DNA of 44,558 nucleotides from JASBZA01 sp964345295 (GTDB lineage: Bacteria > Bacillota > Clostridia > Saccharofermentanales > Fastidiosipilaceae), in the NCBI GenBank assembly GCA_964345295.1, contig CAYFQG010000010.1, forward strand, positions 1-44,558, read 5' to 3'. Both the position numbers and the translations under genes were made by a program. Within the stretch, counting starts at the first letter, position 1. Every line of letters starts with the position of its first letter. This document shows, one piece after another, positions 7,150 to 15,263 of this stretch. The notes under the pieces were generated by a model. That model did not search any database. It worked only from the letters and a program-made list of their open reading frames with translations, and was not told the origin of the DNA.

Positions 7150-9035
7150 TTATTAGGCCTCTTATTCTTTCTTCTCTTTTGGCCGGACTTCTTTATCTTC
7201 TTCCCCTTACGCTTGTCTTTCTTAGACTCACCGCTCTTACCGGCATGTTTTTTATCGTTTCGGTTAAATTTCTTCTTCTCCTGGTTGGAAGCCTGATGGA
7301 AGGTCATGTCAATCTGTCCGGACTTCTTCTCATCGACCAAGACCAGGTCTACCTGACGTTTTATGGTGTCCACACGAACCACCTGTACATCAAAACGGTC
7401 TCCTATTTTAAACAAGCGCCTGTGCCCACGGCCCAGGGCAGTCATGGTGACCTCATCGTACATGTAGTAATCATCCATGGTTCGGAAGGGAACCATACCC
7501 TCTGCTGAGGTTGGCAGGCGGACAAACATGCCCGCACCGGCCAAGCCGGTAACTTCCGCCTCCTAAATCTCGCCCAAACGGTCTTTATAATACTCGGCTA
7601 CCTTCTGGTCCACACTGTCTCGCTCGGCTGCAATTGCCACACGCTCCATATCCGAACATTGTTTGGCCACCTTGGGCGCCTTAGCTTCCCACTGCTTTTG
7701 CCTGACTTCACCTCTGAGAAAACCCTTTAACACTCTGTGGATAAAGAGGTCGGAATAACGCCTGATAGGGGCGGTGAAGTGGCTGTAATCATGTAAAGCC
7801 AAACCGTAATGGCCTATGGGCTCAGACCGGTATTCGGCTTTGGCCAAAGACCTGAGAAGCAAGGTCTGCAGAGCTTCCGAACCGGGTAAGTCCTTCAAAT
7901 CGTCTAGCAGCAAGCTCAATTCCTTAGGTCTGGGCTGGTGGGAAATCCGAATGTGGCCGCCCTGCCGTTTTACCAACTCCCGGAAAACATCCAATTTTTC
8001 CGGATCCGGCCAATCATGCACCCTGTATAAGAAGGGAAGATTTAACTCCTTACACTTGAGACCGACGAAACGGTTGGCCTCGATCATAAACTGCTCAATG
8101 ATTTCATTGGCGAAGCTTTGCCTATCGGGGTGGATTTCCGTCACCTGACCATCCTTGTCGACTTCAATTTTGGTCTCCACAAAGTCAAACTCCAAGGCGC
8201 CTCGGTCCTGACTTTTCTCTTCCAAGATACCGGCCAAAACCGCCATGTCGCGAATCTCGTCCATGAAGTCTTCATAGCCTGCTACGGGCTTGTCGTTCGT
8301 AATAGAAGTCAGGATATCATCGTAATTGGCTCTTAAATCCGAACGAATGACCGATTCCATAATATTACCGTCCAGGAGCTGCCCCTGCTTGCCGTATTCC
8401 AGGGCCACCGACAAGGTAAAGCGGTCCTGACCGGGGTTTAAACTGCAAATACCGTTGGATAATTGAGCCGGTAGCATGGGAAGGACACGGTCGGCCAGAT
8501 AGACACTGTTGCCTCTTTCTAAAGCCTCTTTATCCATGGGACTGTCTTCGGTCACATAATGCGCGACGTCGGCTATATGAACCCAGAGCCTGAAACCTTG
8601 CCGGGTCTTCTCGATGGAAATCGCGTCGTCTAAATCTTTGGCCTCCACACCGTCGATAGTGAGTGTTTTAAGATGCCTCAGATCTTCCCGTCCTCGGCTG
8701 ATTTCTTCATTGACCTGTGCTTCACTAAGGCTTTCGGGGATAGCCATGGCCTGGGCTATAACCTCGTCGGGGAAATCTTGCCTCAGACCGTGCATGTGAA
8801 TAATGCCTTCCATGGCTACGTCAGGCCGGTTGGGATCACCTAAAACCTTTAGGACCTTACCCGTAGCCTGGTCGGCGTCGGGTGCTGAAGTAAGTTCTAC
8901 CACCACCTTCATACCGAAGGGAGCCCCTCTGAGTTCGCCTGCCGGGATAAAAACTTCGCCTATATCATTCTTGCCGTCGGGAAAAACGCTCCCGCCACGG
9001 CCTTGCATCTGTAAAATACCTACTACTTGCGGCAT
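7146..9035 (-). CDS. rnr: RNase R, split by an in-frame TAG
   Basis: 3'-5' exoribonuclease of the RNase R/RNB family encoded in two in-frame parts. 9035-7563 (490 residues) carries one cold-shock domain (residues about 4-60), a linker, and the RNB domain with the Asp cluster in TIDGVEAKDLDDAIS and the HYGLALHDYSHFTAPIRRYSDL motif. It ends LGEI-TAG at 7563-7565. Without any frame change the sequence continues as EAEVTGLAGAGMFVRLP, a normal S1 domain, then a Lys-rich tail to 7146. Relatives have a Tyr or Phe codon where TAG stands, so one base change explains the split. AGGAGG overlaps the TAG, and TTG at 7544 or ATG at 7529 could restart translation. The ATG at 9035 has AAAGGGGA nine bases upstream; the usual HTH and first cold-shock domain are absent and a TAG lies just upstream in frame. 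Downstream mtaB is ATGA-coupled. Confidence 0.85.
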
Positions 9036-9163
9036 GACCTACGTCCCCTTTCTTAACAAAAATAAAGGAGATACCTTATCTAGTACCTCCTCCTTAAACT
9101 TACATACATTAAAGACGTCCAAAGTTTCGGCCCGTATGGGAGTCCTGAAACACAACCTCTTCC

Positions 9164-9406
9164 TTACGCTAATATTAAACCGATGGTAACAGTCAAGACT
9201 ACAAAGACAATAGCCAGAATGATGGTCAACCGCCGCATCAGGACGTCCTTGGTCCGACCCTTATTATTGCTGTAGAAAGAATCGTGTGAGTTGCCGGCCA
9301 AAGATCCCATACCCTGGTCATTCGAATCTTGGAACAAAACCAAGGTTACAAGAGAGATACACACTAAAATATCTATAACACTTAAGACAATCAATAAAAC
9401 ACCCAT
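9164..9406 (-). CDS. secG: SecG preprotein translocase subunit
   Basis: 80-residue SecG, an integral partner of SecYEG. The first hydrophobic helix is GVLLIVLSVIDILVCISLVTLVLF, then the cytosolic loop with QGMGSLAGNSHDSFYSNNKGRTKD (family pattern: Gly-rich then NKGRT), then MRRLTIILAIVFVVLTVTIGLIL. I start at ATG 9406, which has GGAG ten bases upstream and gives the normal family length; a longer frame from TTG at 9460 lacks a ribosome binding site. RNase R follows 128 bases later, the secG-rnr order usual in Bacillota (smpB/ssrA are not in the window). Confidence 0.92.
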   Translation of the reverse strand: MGVLLIVLSVIDILVCISLVTLVLFQDSNDQGMGSLAGNSHDSFYSNNKGRTKDVLMRRLTIILAIVFVVLTVTIGLILA

Positions 9407-9470
9407 CGTCAAATTACTCCTTCCGCCTAGGGCCTCCTGTATATGAAGCCACAGCTTCAAAAAATACTAT

Positions 9471-9508
9471 CATAGGCCCCGGCAAAACACAAGTTGCCGC
9501 GGCCTATG
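9471..9508 (-). terminator. terminator of the P-type ATPase transcript
   Basis: Long imperfect hairpin (CATAGGCC plus CGGCAA arms, eight-base loop, one unpaired base in each arm) just after the ATPase stop in the direction of transcription. Downstream on the minus strand comes ATAGTATTTTTT, so the U-run is offset by a few bases. It separates the ATPase unit from secG. Confidence 0.6.
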
Positions 9509-9523
9509 CCTCCTGAATCTTGC

Positions 9524-12445
9524 TTACTTGGCTCTCTTGGCTCTGGTCTCTTTGTGGTAGAGGAGCTTAAAGACTTCACCCACCACGAAAGGAATCAAGC
9601 TGAAGCCTATAATAATCAGGAAATCAATCCCGTCCATAGGCTGGGTACGGAACAAGCCGTTAAGGCCCGGGATATAGATGGTAATCAGTGACAAGGCCAG
9701 GGACAAGAGGATAGCCTTGTTCATAAAGGAGTTGGTAAAGAAGCCTTGCTTAAAGATACTGTAGTGTTCGGACCTGGACGAGAAGGCTCTGAGAAGCTCT
9801 GCCAAAATCAAAGTAATAAAAGCAAAGGTGTACGCACCGTCCGAAGGAATAAAGCTGACTTTTTCGCCTTCCATTTCGGTGTAATTATTGTCGGTGAGGA
9901 CCACTTCGGCACCTTCAATCGCCCGGACCTTACCGTCTACACGGGCCGCTTCTACAAAGTGATCATCATCTTCCAAGGTCGTATAAATCTTCGTTTCATC
10001 CAGCACCTCGCCTGTAGAATCCGTCAGGCTGTAGCCGTAGCGGGAAAGACCGATATTGAAGGAAAAGAATACCGCCAAGAAGATAGCAATGGACTGAACA
10101 ACAATGGACATGACCATTTCTTTGTTCAGAATCTTATCGGTTCTCTTCCTGGGCGCATGGCTCATAATATCGGCCTCCGCCTTCTCCTGACCCAAAGCCA
10201 AAGCCGGGAAGGAGTCGGTGATGAGGTTAATCCAGAGGAGCTGAATGGGCAGCAAGGGCACCATGTTGGGTCCCATGAGCAGGATGGTAATAAAGATAAC
10301 TAAAATCTCGCCCACATTACAAGACAAGAGGAAACCTACGAACTTACGAATGTTGCTGTAAATGACACGCCCTTCTTCTACAGCGTGGACGATGGTCGCA
10401 AAGTTATCGTCGGTCAAAATCATATCGGAAGCGGACTTAGATACTTCGGTACCGGTAATCCCCATAGCTACACCGATATCGGCACGCTTCAAAGCCGGAG
10501 CGTCATTCACACCATCACCGGTCATAGAAGCAATGTGGCCGTTGGACTGGAGCGCTTCCACAATCCGAACCTTATGTTCGGGCGACACACGGGCATAGAC
10601 CGCCGTGGATTTGGAAGCTTCTTTTAGCTCTTCATCGGACATAGACTCAATTTCGGGACCTGCCAAAACCTGGTCTCCGTCGCGCATGAGGTCTAAGTCT
10701 TTGGCAATAGCCACAGCCGTATCCTTATAGTCACCGGTAATCATAACGGCTTTAATACCGGCCTGACGACAGGTAGCGATAGAACCTTTAACTTCCGGTC
10801 TGGCCGGGTCAATCATACCCATCAAGCCGACAAAGACCATGTCCTTTTCGGCGTCATCAAAATCTTTATCATCGTGGTGGCTGTAAGCAAAGGACAGGAC
10901 ACGGAGTGCATCTTTGGCAAAGGCCGTATTCTGCTCCAGAATCTCTTCCTTCATCTCTTCTGTCAGCTCTACTTCGCCTGCGTTGGTCAAGAGCTTAGTA
11001 CACCGTTCAATAACGACGTCCGGTGCACCTTTGGTCAAAGACAGGCTGCCTTCGGGGAATTTATCATAGAAAACCGACATCATCTTACGGCCGGAATCAA
11101 AAGGTAAGTCACCCAAACGCTCGTACTTACGTTGGACAGCCTCACGTTCCATAGGAAGTTTGCCGGCTGCAGTCAGCATGGCTCCCTCGGTAGGGTCGCC
11201 GATAATGCCCCAGACACCGTCGGAAGTCTCCTCTAATTCCGCTTCATTACATAAGGAAGCGATTTCCATCAAGCGAATCATAACCGGGTTTTCGGAAACC
11301 TTTACATCGCCTTCTACCGGTGTAATCTCTCCTTCCGGCTTATAGCCCGCTCCGCTAACATTAAACAAGTTGTTGTCGGCATAGATTCTCGTGACGGTCA
11401 TTTCATTTTGAGTCAAAGTACCGGTCTTGTCCGAGCAAATAACATCAACGGATCCCAGCGTTTCCACGGCCAAAAGGCGCTTCACGATGGCGTTCTGGTC
11501 GGCCATACGGTTCATGCCCAGGGCCAAAACGATGGTTACAACTGCTGCCAAGCCTTCAGGGATAGCTGCCACGGCCAAAGAAACAGCCGTCATGAACATA
11601 TCTAAGACATTACCGCCTTCGATGATACCGACTAAGAAGGTTATACCTACAACAGCCAGCATGAAGATAGCCAGATAAGTACCTAAAGTATTTAAGTTCA
11701 CCTGCAAGGGCGTCAGCTCATCTTTCATCGAAGAAATACGGCTGGCAATCTTACCCATCTCGGTGGATTCACCGGTTCCTACCGCTACCGCAGTACCGCG
11801 GCCGTAGGTCACATCGGTCGAACTAAACAAGGCGTTATCGCGGTCACCGATGCCCAAAGGCTCATTGGTAATAAATTCGGCATCCTTTTCTACCGGAACC
11901 GACTCACCGGTCAAGGCAGATTCGTTGGCCTTAAGGTTAGACGATTCAATCAAGCGGCAATCCGCCGGAACGACGTCGCCGGCTTCCAAAATAAGGATAT
12001 CGCCGGGAACGATATCGACCGAGTCGATGACCTTGGTCTGGCCGTTACGCCTTACCCGGGCATGAGGAGACGACATGTTCTGTAAAGCCGCCACCGCCTC
12101 TTCTGCTCGGCCTTCCTGGACCACACCCAAGACTGCGTTAACGATAACAATGGCCAAAATGATAATGGCCTCTATCCAGTCTTTGAGCATGAAACCCGAA
12201 ATAACAGCCGCTACCAATAAGATAATAACCAGAACGTCTTTGAACTGGTCCAAAAAGCGTTTCCACAAGGGAGTCTTCGCTTCTTCCTGCAGCTTGTTAG
12301 GACCATAGGTCTCCAGGCGTGCTTTGGCCTCTTCGTCACTTAAGCCCTTGGCCGGATCTACATCCTGCCCTCTTAGGATCTCATCGACACTCCCCAAGTA
12401 CATAGTGTCTGTAGATTGGGATCGGTCCTTCATCCTGTCTTCCAT
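9524..12445 (-). CDS. P2-type cation-transporting ATPase (Ca2+/Mn2+ exporter type)
   Basis: 973-residue P-type ATPase of the Ca2+/PMR1-like group. In order: N-terminal cation-ATPase domain, TGES (actuator domain), PEGL in M4, DKTGTLT phosphorylation site, KGAPD nucleotide-binding motif, and TGDGVNDAPAL hinge, then an M6 region with NLITDSFPALALG. Known relatives under the same kind of leader (Lactococcus YoaB, pneumococcal MgtA) protect against excess Mn2+ or Ca2+, so export of Mn2+/Ca2+ is the likely role. A 70-residue acidic stretch between M7 and M8, holding LEDDDHF and LTDNNYTEME, is longer than in standard Ca2+ pumps and should face outward. AAGGAGG lies seven bases before ATG. The leader contains a candidate Mn2+ riboswitch and terminator; a hairpin ends the gene. 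Confidence 0.92.
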   Translation of the reverse strand: MEDRMKDRSQSTDTMYLGSVDEILRGQDVDPAKGLSDEEAKARLETYGPNKLQEEAKTPLWKRFLDQFKDVLVIILLVAAVISGFMLKDWIEAIIILAIVIVNAVLGVVQEGRAEEAVAALQNMSSPHARVRRNGQTKVIDSVDIVPGDILILEAGDVVPADCRLIESSNLKANESALTGESVPVEKDAEFITNEPLGIGDRDNALFSSTDVTYGRGTAVAVGTGESTEMGKIASRISSMKDELTPLQVNLNTLGTYLAIFMLAVVGITFLVGIIEGGNVLDMFMTAVSLAVAAIPEGLAAVVTIVLALGMNRMADQNAIVKRLLAVETLGSVDVICSDKTGTLTQNEMTVTRIYADNNLFNVSGAGYKPEGEITPVEGDVKVSENPVMIRLMEIASLCNEAELEETSDGVWGIIGDPTEGAMLTAAGKLPMEREAVQRKYERLGDLPFDSGRKMMSVFYDKFPEGSLSLTKGAPDVVIERCTKLLTNAGEVELTEEMKEEILEQNTAFAKDALRVLSFAYSHHDDKDFDDAEKDMVFVGLMGMIDPARPEVKGSIATCRQAGIKAVMITGDYKDTAVAIAKDLDLMRDGDQVLAGPEIESMSDEELKEASKSTAVYARVSPEHKVRIVEALQSNGHIASMTGDGVNDAPALKRADIGVAMGITGTEVSKSASDMILTDDNFATIVHAVEEGRVIYSNIRKFVGFLLSCNVGEILVIFITILLMGPNMVPLLPIQLLWINLITDSFPALALGQEKAEADIMSHAPRKRTDKILNKEMVMSIVVQSIAIFLAVFFSFNIGLSRYGYSLTDSTGEVLDETKIYTTLEDDDHFVEAARVDGKVRAIEGAEVVLTDNNYTEMEGEKVSFIPSDGAYTFAFITLILAELLRAFSSRSEHYSIFKQGFFTNSFMNKAILLSLALSLITIYIPGLNGLFRTQPMDGIDFLIIIGFSLIPFVVGEVFKLLYHKETRAKRAK

Positions 12446-12483
12446 ACTGTTTCCTCCTTTTTGAGTGTCTCATGATAATCCAT

Positions 12484-12519
12484 AAAAAAAGAGACACCTA
12501 CACATAATGCCAGTGTCTC
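12484..12519 (-). terminator. intrinsic terminator inside the ATPase leader
   Basis: Stem GAGACAC / GTGTCTC with a 15-base loop, followed on the minus strand by seven T. It sits between the riboswitch-like aptamer and the ATPase start (about 40 bases downstream), the position expected for a regulatory terminator. Its 5' arm includes the TGAGAC that forms the 3' edge of the aptamer, so the two structures can compete. Confidence 0.75.
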
Positions 12520-12606
12520 ACATTTACTGACCTTGCCAGGCTATAAAGGTGCCCGTGTTGTTGACAAGGTCTCCGTCTAAAAACGGCTGTTACTCCCGCT
12601 GATACC
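12512..12606 (-). promoter_or_regulatory. yybP-ykoY-like (Mn2+) riboswitch
   Basis: On the minus strand the leader reads GCGGGAGTAACAGCCG, a CCGT-ACGG hairpin, then GACCTTGTCAACAACACGGG and a closing CAAGGTC, then TGAGAC. The conserved yybP-ykoY elements are a GGGGAGUA-like L1 and an AUCAACAUACUCGG-like L3; here GGGAGTA and GTCAACAACACGG take those places, and GACCTTG/CAAGGTC pair to form a stem. The family senses Mn2+ and turns on exporters, including P-type ATPases, by preventing termination. Position upstream of the ATPase, with a terminator next to it, fits. I have not run a covariance model; the match is by eye. Confidence 0.72.
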
Positions 12607-12610
12607 AGCT

Positions 12611-12640
12611 AGTTTACCCGATAGAAGTGCAGACCGTCAA
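12611..12640 (-). promoter_or_regulatory. promoter of the riboswitch-ATPase unit
   Basis: Reverse complement gives TTGACG (12635-12640), 18 bases, then TAAACT (12611-12616). Transcription would start near 12604, only a few bases before the conserved GGGAGTA of the aptamer, so the RNA begins directly with the riboswitch. Confidence 0.65.
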
Positions 12641-12702
12641 TTGAAAAGAAAGCAAATTGAAGCCTGATAATTAGGCTAAAACTTTGCACTTTGCCCTATT
12701 TC

Positions 12703-13086
12703 TTACTTCTTCTCCAATAAAGCGATACCCGCACAAGCAAGCCCGATTCCCAGAAGCGTAAAGCCCAGGTCGGTCGTCATTTCTCCCATTGCCGATAAGG
12801 CCACAACCGCTACCCCCGAAGCCAGGGCGACGGCTTTTAGGACCAGGGAAACGATAGCCTTAACCGACATTTTCTCTTCCGATGTTTGGGCTTCCGTTTT
12901 AATCTGCATCAATTCATCCACTGACATCCCCAGTGCCTCCGCCAATTTAGGCAGGGACTTCACATCCGGATATGCCAAATCGCGTTCCCACTTGGAAACT
13001 GCTTTGTCGGTCACACATATCTTGTCGGCCAGGTCTTGTTGCGTCATGCCCAGTTCTTTACGTTTGGCCTGAATAATCATACCCAT
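12703..13086 (-). CDS. XRE-family HTH regulator with membrane tail
   Basis: 127-residue protein: an N-terminal Cro/C1-type helix-turn-helix (residues about 5-60; MTQQDLADKICVTDKAVSKWERDLAYPD is the recognition region), a short linker, and two hydrophobic segments (about 77-97 and 103-122). Such membrane-tethered XRE proteins are common in Bacillota and usually have unknown targets. The start is doubtful. The best ribosome binding site (AAAGGA) and an ATG at 13104-13106 lie upstream in another frame that runs into a stop; removing one A from the A7 run right after that ATG would place it in frame (MKKESMGM...). The gene may therefore carry a homopolymer indel, or start at 13086 with a weak site. 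Confidence 0.8.
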   Translation of the reverse strand: MGMIIQAKRKELGMTQQDLADKICVTDKAVSKWERDLAYPDVKSLPKLAEALGMSVDELMQIKTEAQTSEEKMSVKAIVSLVLKAVALASGVAVVALSAMGEMTTDLGFTLLGIGLACAGIALLEKK

Positions 13087-13293
13087 AGATTCTTTTTTTC
13101 ATATTGTCATTTCCTTTTTCATAGCTCCAAGATTTAGGGCGTCTCCGGCTTAATCGCTTATCCAAGACCGGTCTAACAAAGTTTCTTGACACTTCATGTA
13201 AAAAATACCTACGTAAAAAAAAGCAATGATTAAAATAAAAGTAAGCATATCTCTCCGGACGCACAAAAGCCAGTCAAAGAAAGAGGCAGCTCT
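13087..13293. promoter_or_regulatory. divergent spacer between HTH and aldehyde dehydrogenase genes
   Basis: 207-base AT-rich spacer. On the plus strand TTGACA (13186-13191) is a good -35, but the -10 seventeen bases on is poor. A GAGG ribosome binding site precedes the dehydrogenase ATG. The HTH protein encoded divergently is a reasonable candidate regulator of both genes, but no palindrome that I would call an operator was found. Confidence 0.3.
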
Positions 13294-14715
13294 ATGACAC
13301 ACACAGCACTCCAACCACTCCAAGAAGACGAAATCGCCCGTATCCCCCAATGCATGGAAAAAGGCCAAGAACTTTATCTGAGCGGTAAAACCAAAGACAT
13401 AGGCTTTCGCAAAGCTCAGCTGGAAAAGCTTTACGATACGGTTTCACAAAACAAGGAAGCTTTGGCCAATACCCTCCATCAAGATCTAAACAAAAGTGCT
13501 ATGGAAGCCTATATGACTGAAATCGGACTTCTTCTCGAAGAAACACGCTACCTGATTAAAAAATTTCCTTCTTGGGCCAAAGCTAAAAAAGCACGTGCCG
13601 GCCACGCCCAGATGCCTGCCAAAATAAGGATCATTCAAGAGCCTTATGGCCAGGTCCTGATTATTTCGCCCTGGAATTATCCGCTTGTCTTAAGCCTGGA
13701 GCCCATAGCCGCCGCTATTGCCGCAGGCAATACGGTTATATTAAAACCCTCTCCATATAGTCCCGAGACATCCAGATTAATGGCTAATCTCCTGGAAGAG
13801 TCTTTAGAAGACGGCCTAGTATCCGTGTTAAGAGGGGGACGGGAAGTAAACCAAGCTCTCTTAGATCAAAAATTCGATTATATTTTCTTCACCGGATCAG
13901 CTCGAATGGGAAAAATCGTTATGGCCAAGGCTTCCGAACAACTGACGCCGGTAACTTTGGAATTAGGCGGCAAATCACCCTGTATTATTGAAAAGTCCGC
14001 CAATCTTAAATTAGCGGCCAAAAGAATCGCCTTCGGTAAATTAGTCAACGCAGGGCAAACCTGTGTCGCTCCCGATTATGTTTTGGTCGACAGGTCCGTC
14101 ACAGAAGAGTTCACAGAACGCCTTAGTAAAGAACTTTCACGCGTAAGTGAAAACATGTACTACTTCAACGAAAGCTATCCCAAGATCATTAATGACAAAC
14201 ACTATAGTCGCCTCCAAGCTCTCTTAGAAGGTCAAGAAAATATTAGAATCTGCGGCGACGATATTCAAAATCCTAACACCAGGCAAATTTCACCTCGCCT
14301 GGTCATGAATCCCAATCCCCAAAGCGACCTCATGCAAGAAGAAATTTTCGGACCTATCTTACCTATTTTGGAATATGAGAATCTGGACGAAGCTATGACT
14401 TTTGTCCGGAATAGGCCCAGACCTTTGGCGCTCTATTGCTTTAGCGAAGATAAAGAAAAAACCCGAGAGGTCATGACCGGTCTTTCCTTTGGCGGAGGGG
14501 CCGTAAATGATTGCCTGCTTCATATAGCAGGATCTCACGCTCCCTTCGGCGGAGTCGGCAACTCGGGCATGGGCAACTACCACGGCAAATTCGGTTTCGA
14601 TACTTTCACACACCAAAAGACGGTTCTGAAAAAAGGACGCTTTATGGATCTTAGTCTCCGTTATCCGCCCTTTCAAAAGAAAGATTTAAAACTTTTAGAA
14701 AAAGTACTCAAATAA
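13294..14715 (+). CDS. aldehyde dehydrogenase (class 3 / YwdH type)
   Basis: 473-residue NAD(P)-dependent aldehyde dehydrogenase of the short class-3 group that includes fatty aldehyde dehydrogenases and Bacillus YwdH. Motifs in order: NPWNYP-like SPWNYP, VILKPSPYSPETS (cofactor site), FTGSARMGKIV, the catalytic Glu in TLELGGKSPCII, the catalytic Cys in NAGQTCVAPDYVLV, EEIFGPILP, and HAPFGGVGNSGMGNYHGKFGF near the C-terminus. All catalytic residues are present. It is alone on the plus strand between the HTH gene and a minus-strand tRNA cluster, so nothing around it points to a particular aldehyde. Confidence 0.93.
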   Translation: MTHTALQPLQEDEIARIPQCMEKGQELYLSGKTKDIGFRKAQLEKLYDTVSQNKEALANTLHQDLNKSAMEAYMTEIGLLLEETRYLIKKFPSWAKAKKARAGHAQMPAKIRIIQEPYGQVLIISPWNYPLVLSLEPIAAAIAAGNTVILKPSPYSPETSRLMANLLEESLEDGLVSVLRGGREVNQALLDQKFDYIFFTGSARMGKIVMAKASEQLTPVTLELGGKSPCIIEKSANLKLAAKRIAFGKLVNAGQTCVAPDYVLVDRSVTEEFTERLSKELSRVSENMYYFNESYPKIINDKHYSRLQALLEGQENIRICGDDIQNPNTRQISPRLVMNPNPQSDLMQEEIFGPILPILEYENLDEAMTFVRNRPRPLALYCFSEDKEKTREVMTGLSFGGGAVNDCLLHIAGSHAPFGGVGNSGMGNYHGKFGFDTFTHQKTVLKKGRFMDLSLRYPPFQKKDLKLLEKVLK

Positions 14716-14742
14716 GCTAAACGAAAAGAGGTAAAAAAGGCA

Positions 14743-14773
14743 ATAAAAAACTCCGTTACAGCTGTAGCGGAGT
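14743..14773 (-). terminator. terminator of the tRNA cluster
   Basis: Near-perfect 22-base palindrome (CTCCGTTACAG / CTGTAGCGGAG) directly after tRNA-Phe on the minus strand, followed there by six T. It also lies just beyond the converging aldehyde dehydrogenase gene, which it may terminate less well because the plus-side T-run is poor. Confidence 0.75.
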
Positions 14774-14779
14774 CTTCTA

Positions 14780-14856
<77 letters not shown>

Positions 14857-14861
14857 TATGA

Positions 14862-14888
14862 TAAACCGATTCCCGGAGGAATCGGTTT
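14862..14888 (-). other. spacer hairpin between tRNA-Asp and tRNA-Phe
   Basis: Inverted repeat AAACCGATTCC / GGAATCGGTTT (11 base pairs, four-base loop) fills most of the spacer between the two tRNAs. It has no U-run long enough for a terminator on the minus strand, so it may guide processing of the tRNA precursor or act as a weak attenuator. Confidence 0.5.
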
Positions 14889-14893
14889 CATAA

Positions 14894-14970
14894 TGGCGAC
14901 GCAGAAGGGGCTCGAACCCTCGACCTCCAGCGTGACAGGCTGGCATTCTAACCAACTGAACTACTGCGCC
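14894..14970 (-). tRNA. tRNA-Asp (anticodon GTC)
   Basis: Reverse complement shows acceptor GGCGCAG/CTGCGTC (with one G-T pair), D-arm AGTTCAGTTGGTTAGAAT, anticodon loop CTGTCAC with GTC, T-arm GGTTCGAGCC and encoded CCA. It has its own upstream promoter at 15033-15061. Confidence 0.97.
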
Positions 14971-15032
14971 GTGTCTAAAGAATCAATGTGCTTCATGCTC
15001 TGAAAGACCCTTAGTCTCTCGAACGTTTGCTA

Positions 15033-15061
15033 ATTCTATCCGTCTTTCCAAATGTTGTCAA
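15033..15061 (-). promoter_or_regulatory. promoter of tRNA-Asp/Phe
   Basis: Reverse complement reads TTGACA (15056-15061), 17 bases, TAGAAT (15033-15038): a near-consensus sigma-A promoter. Transcription would begin about 55 bases before tRNA-Asp. Confidence 0.85.
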
Positions 15062-15094
15062 CACTTAATGCCGCACAAATTATTTAAGAAAAAC

Positions 15095-15171
15095 TGGTGG
15101 GAAGCAGGGGACTCGAACCCATGACCCCCTGCTTGTAAGGCAGGTGCTCTGACCAACTGAGCTAGCTTCCC
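15095..15171 (-). tRNA. tRNA-Val (anticodon TAC)
   Basis: Reverse complement shows acceptor GGGAAGC/GCTTCCC, D-arm AGCTCAGTTGGTCAGAGC, anticodon loop CTTACAA with TAC, T-arm GGTTCGAGTCC, discriminator A and encoded CCA. First gene of the cluster. Confidence 0.97.
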
Positions 15172-15189
15172 AAAACAAGAGCAAGATGC

Positions 15190-15217
15190 ATTCTACCATA
15201 AAGAAAAGCTTTGTCAA
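15190..15217 (-). promoter_or_regulatory. promoter of tRNA-Val
   Basis: Reverse complement reads TTGACA (15212-15217), 16 bases, TAGAAT (15190-15195). The promoter lies in the 50-base loop of an inverted repeat (AAGAGCAAGA at 15177-15186, TCTTGCTCTT at 15237-15246). Confidence 0.85.
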
Positions 15218-15263
15218 ACATCTTTCGAAGAAAAGCTCTTGCTCTTTTTTTATCGAATTTATT

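Noticed and set aside
7563..7565. TAG in rnr as a pyrrolysine or other recoded codon
   Set aside because: TAG is the normal stop of ruvX and the YgjP-like gene, no pyl genes are visible, and relatives have an ordinary aromatic residue at this place.
9446..9459. Small hairpin GAAGC-TGTG-GCTTC before secG as a regulatory element
   Set aside because: Only five base pairs, no U-run and no match to a known leader; not distinguishable from chance.
13058..13264. 68-residue minus-strand frame upstream of the HTH gene
   Set aside because: Low-complexity, overlaps the HTH start and the intergenic region, with no family resemblance; only its internal ATG and ribosome binding site matter for the HTH start question.
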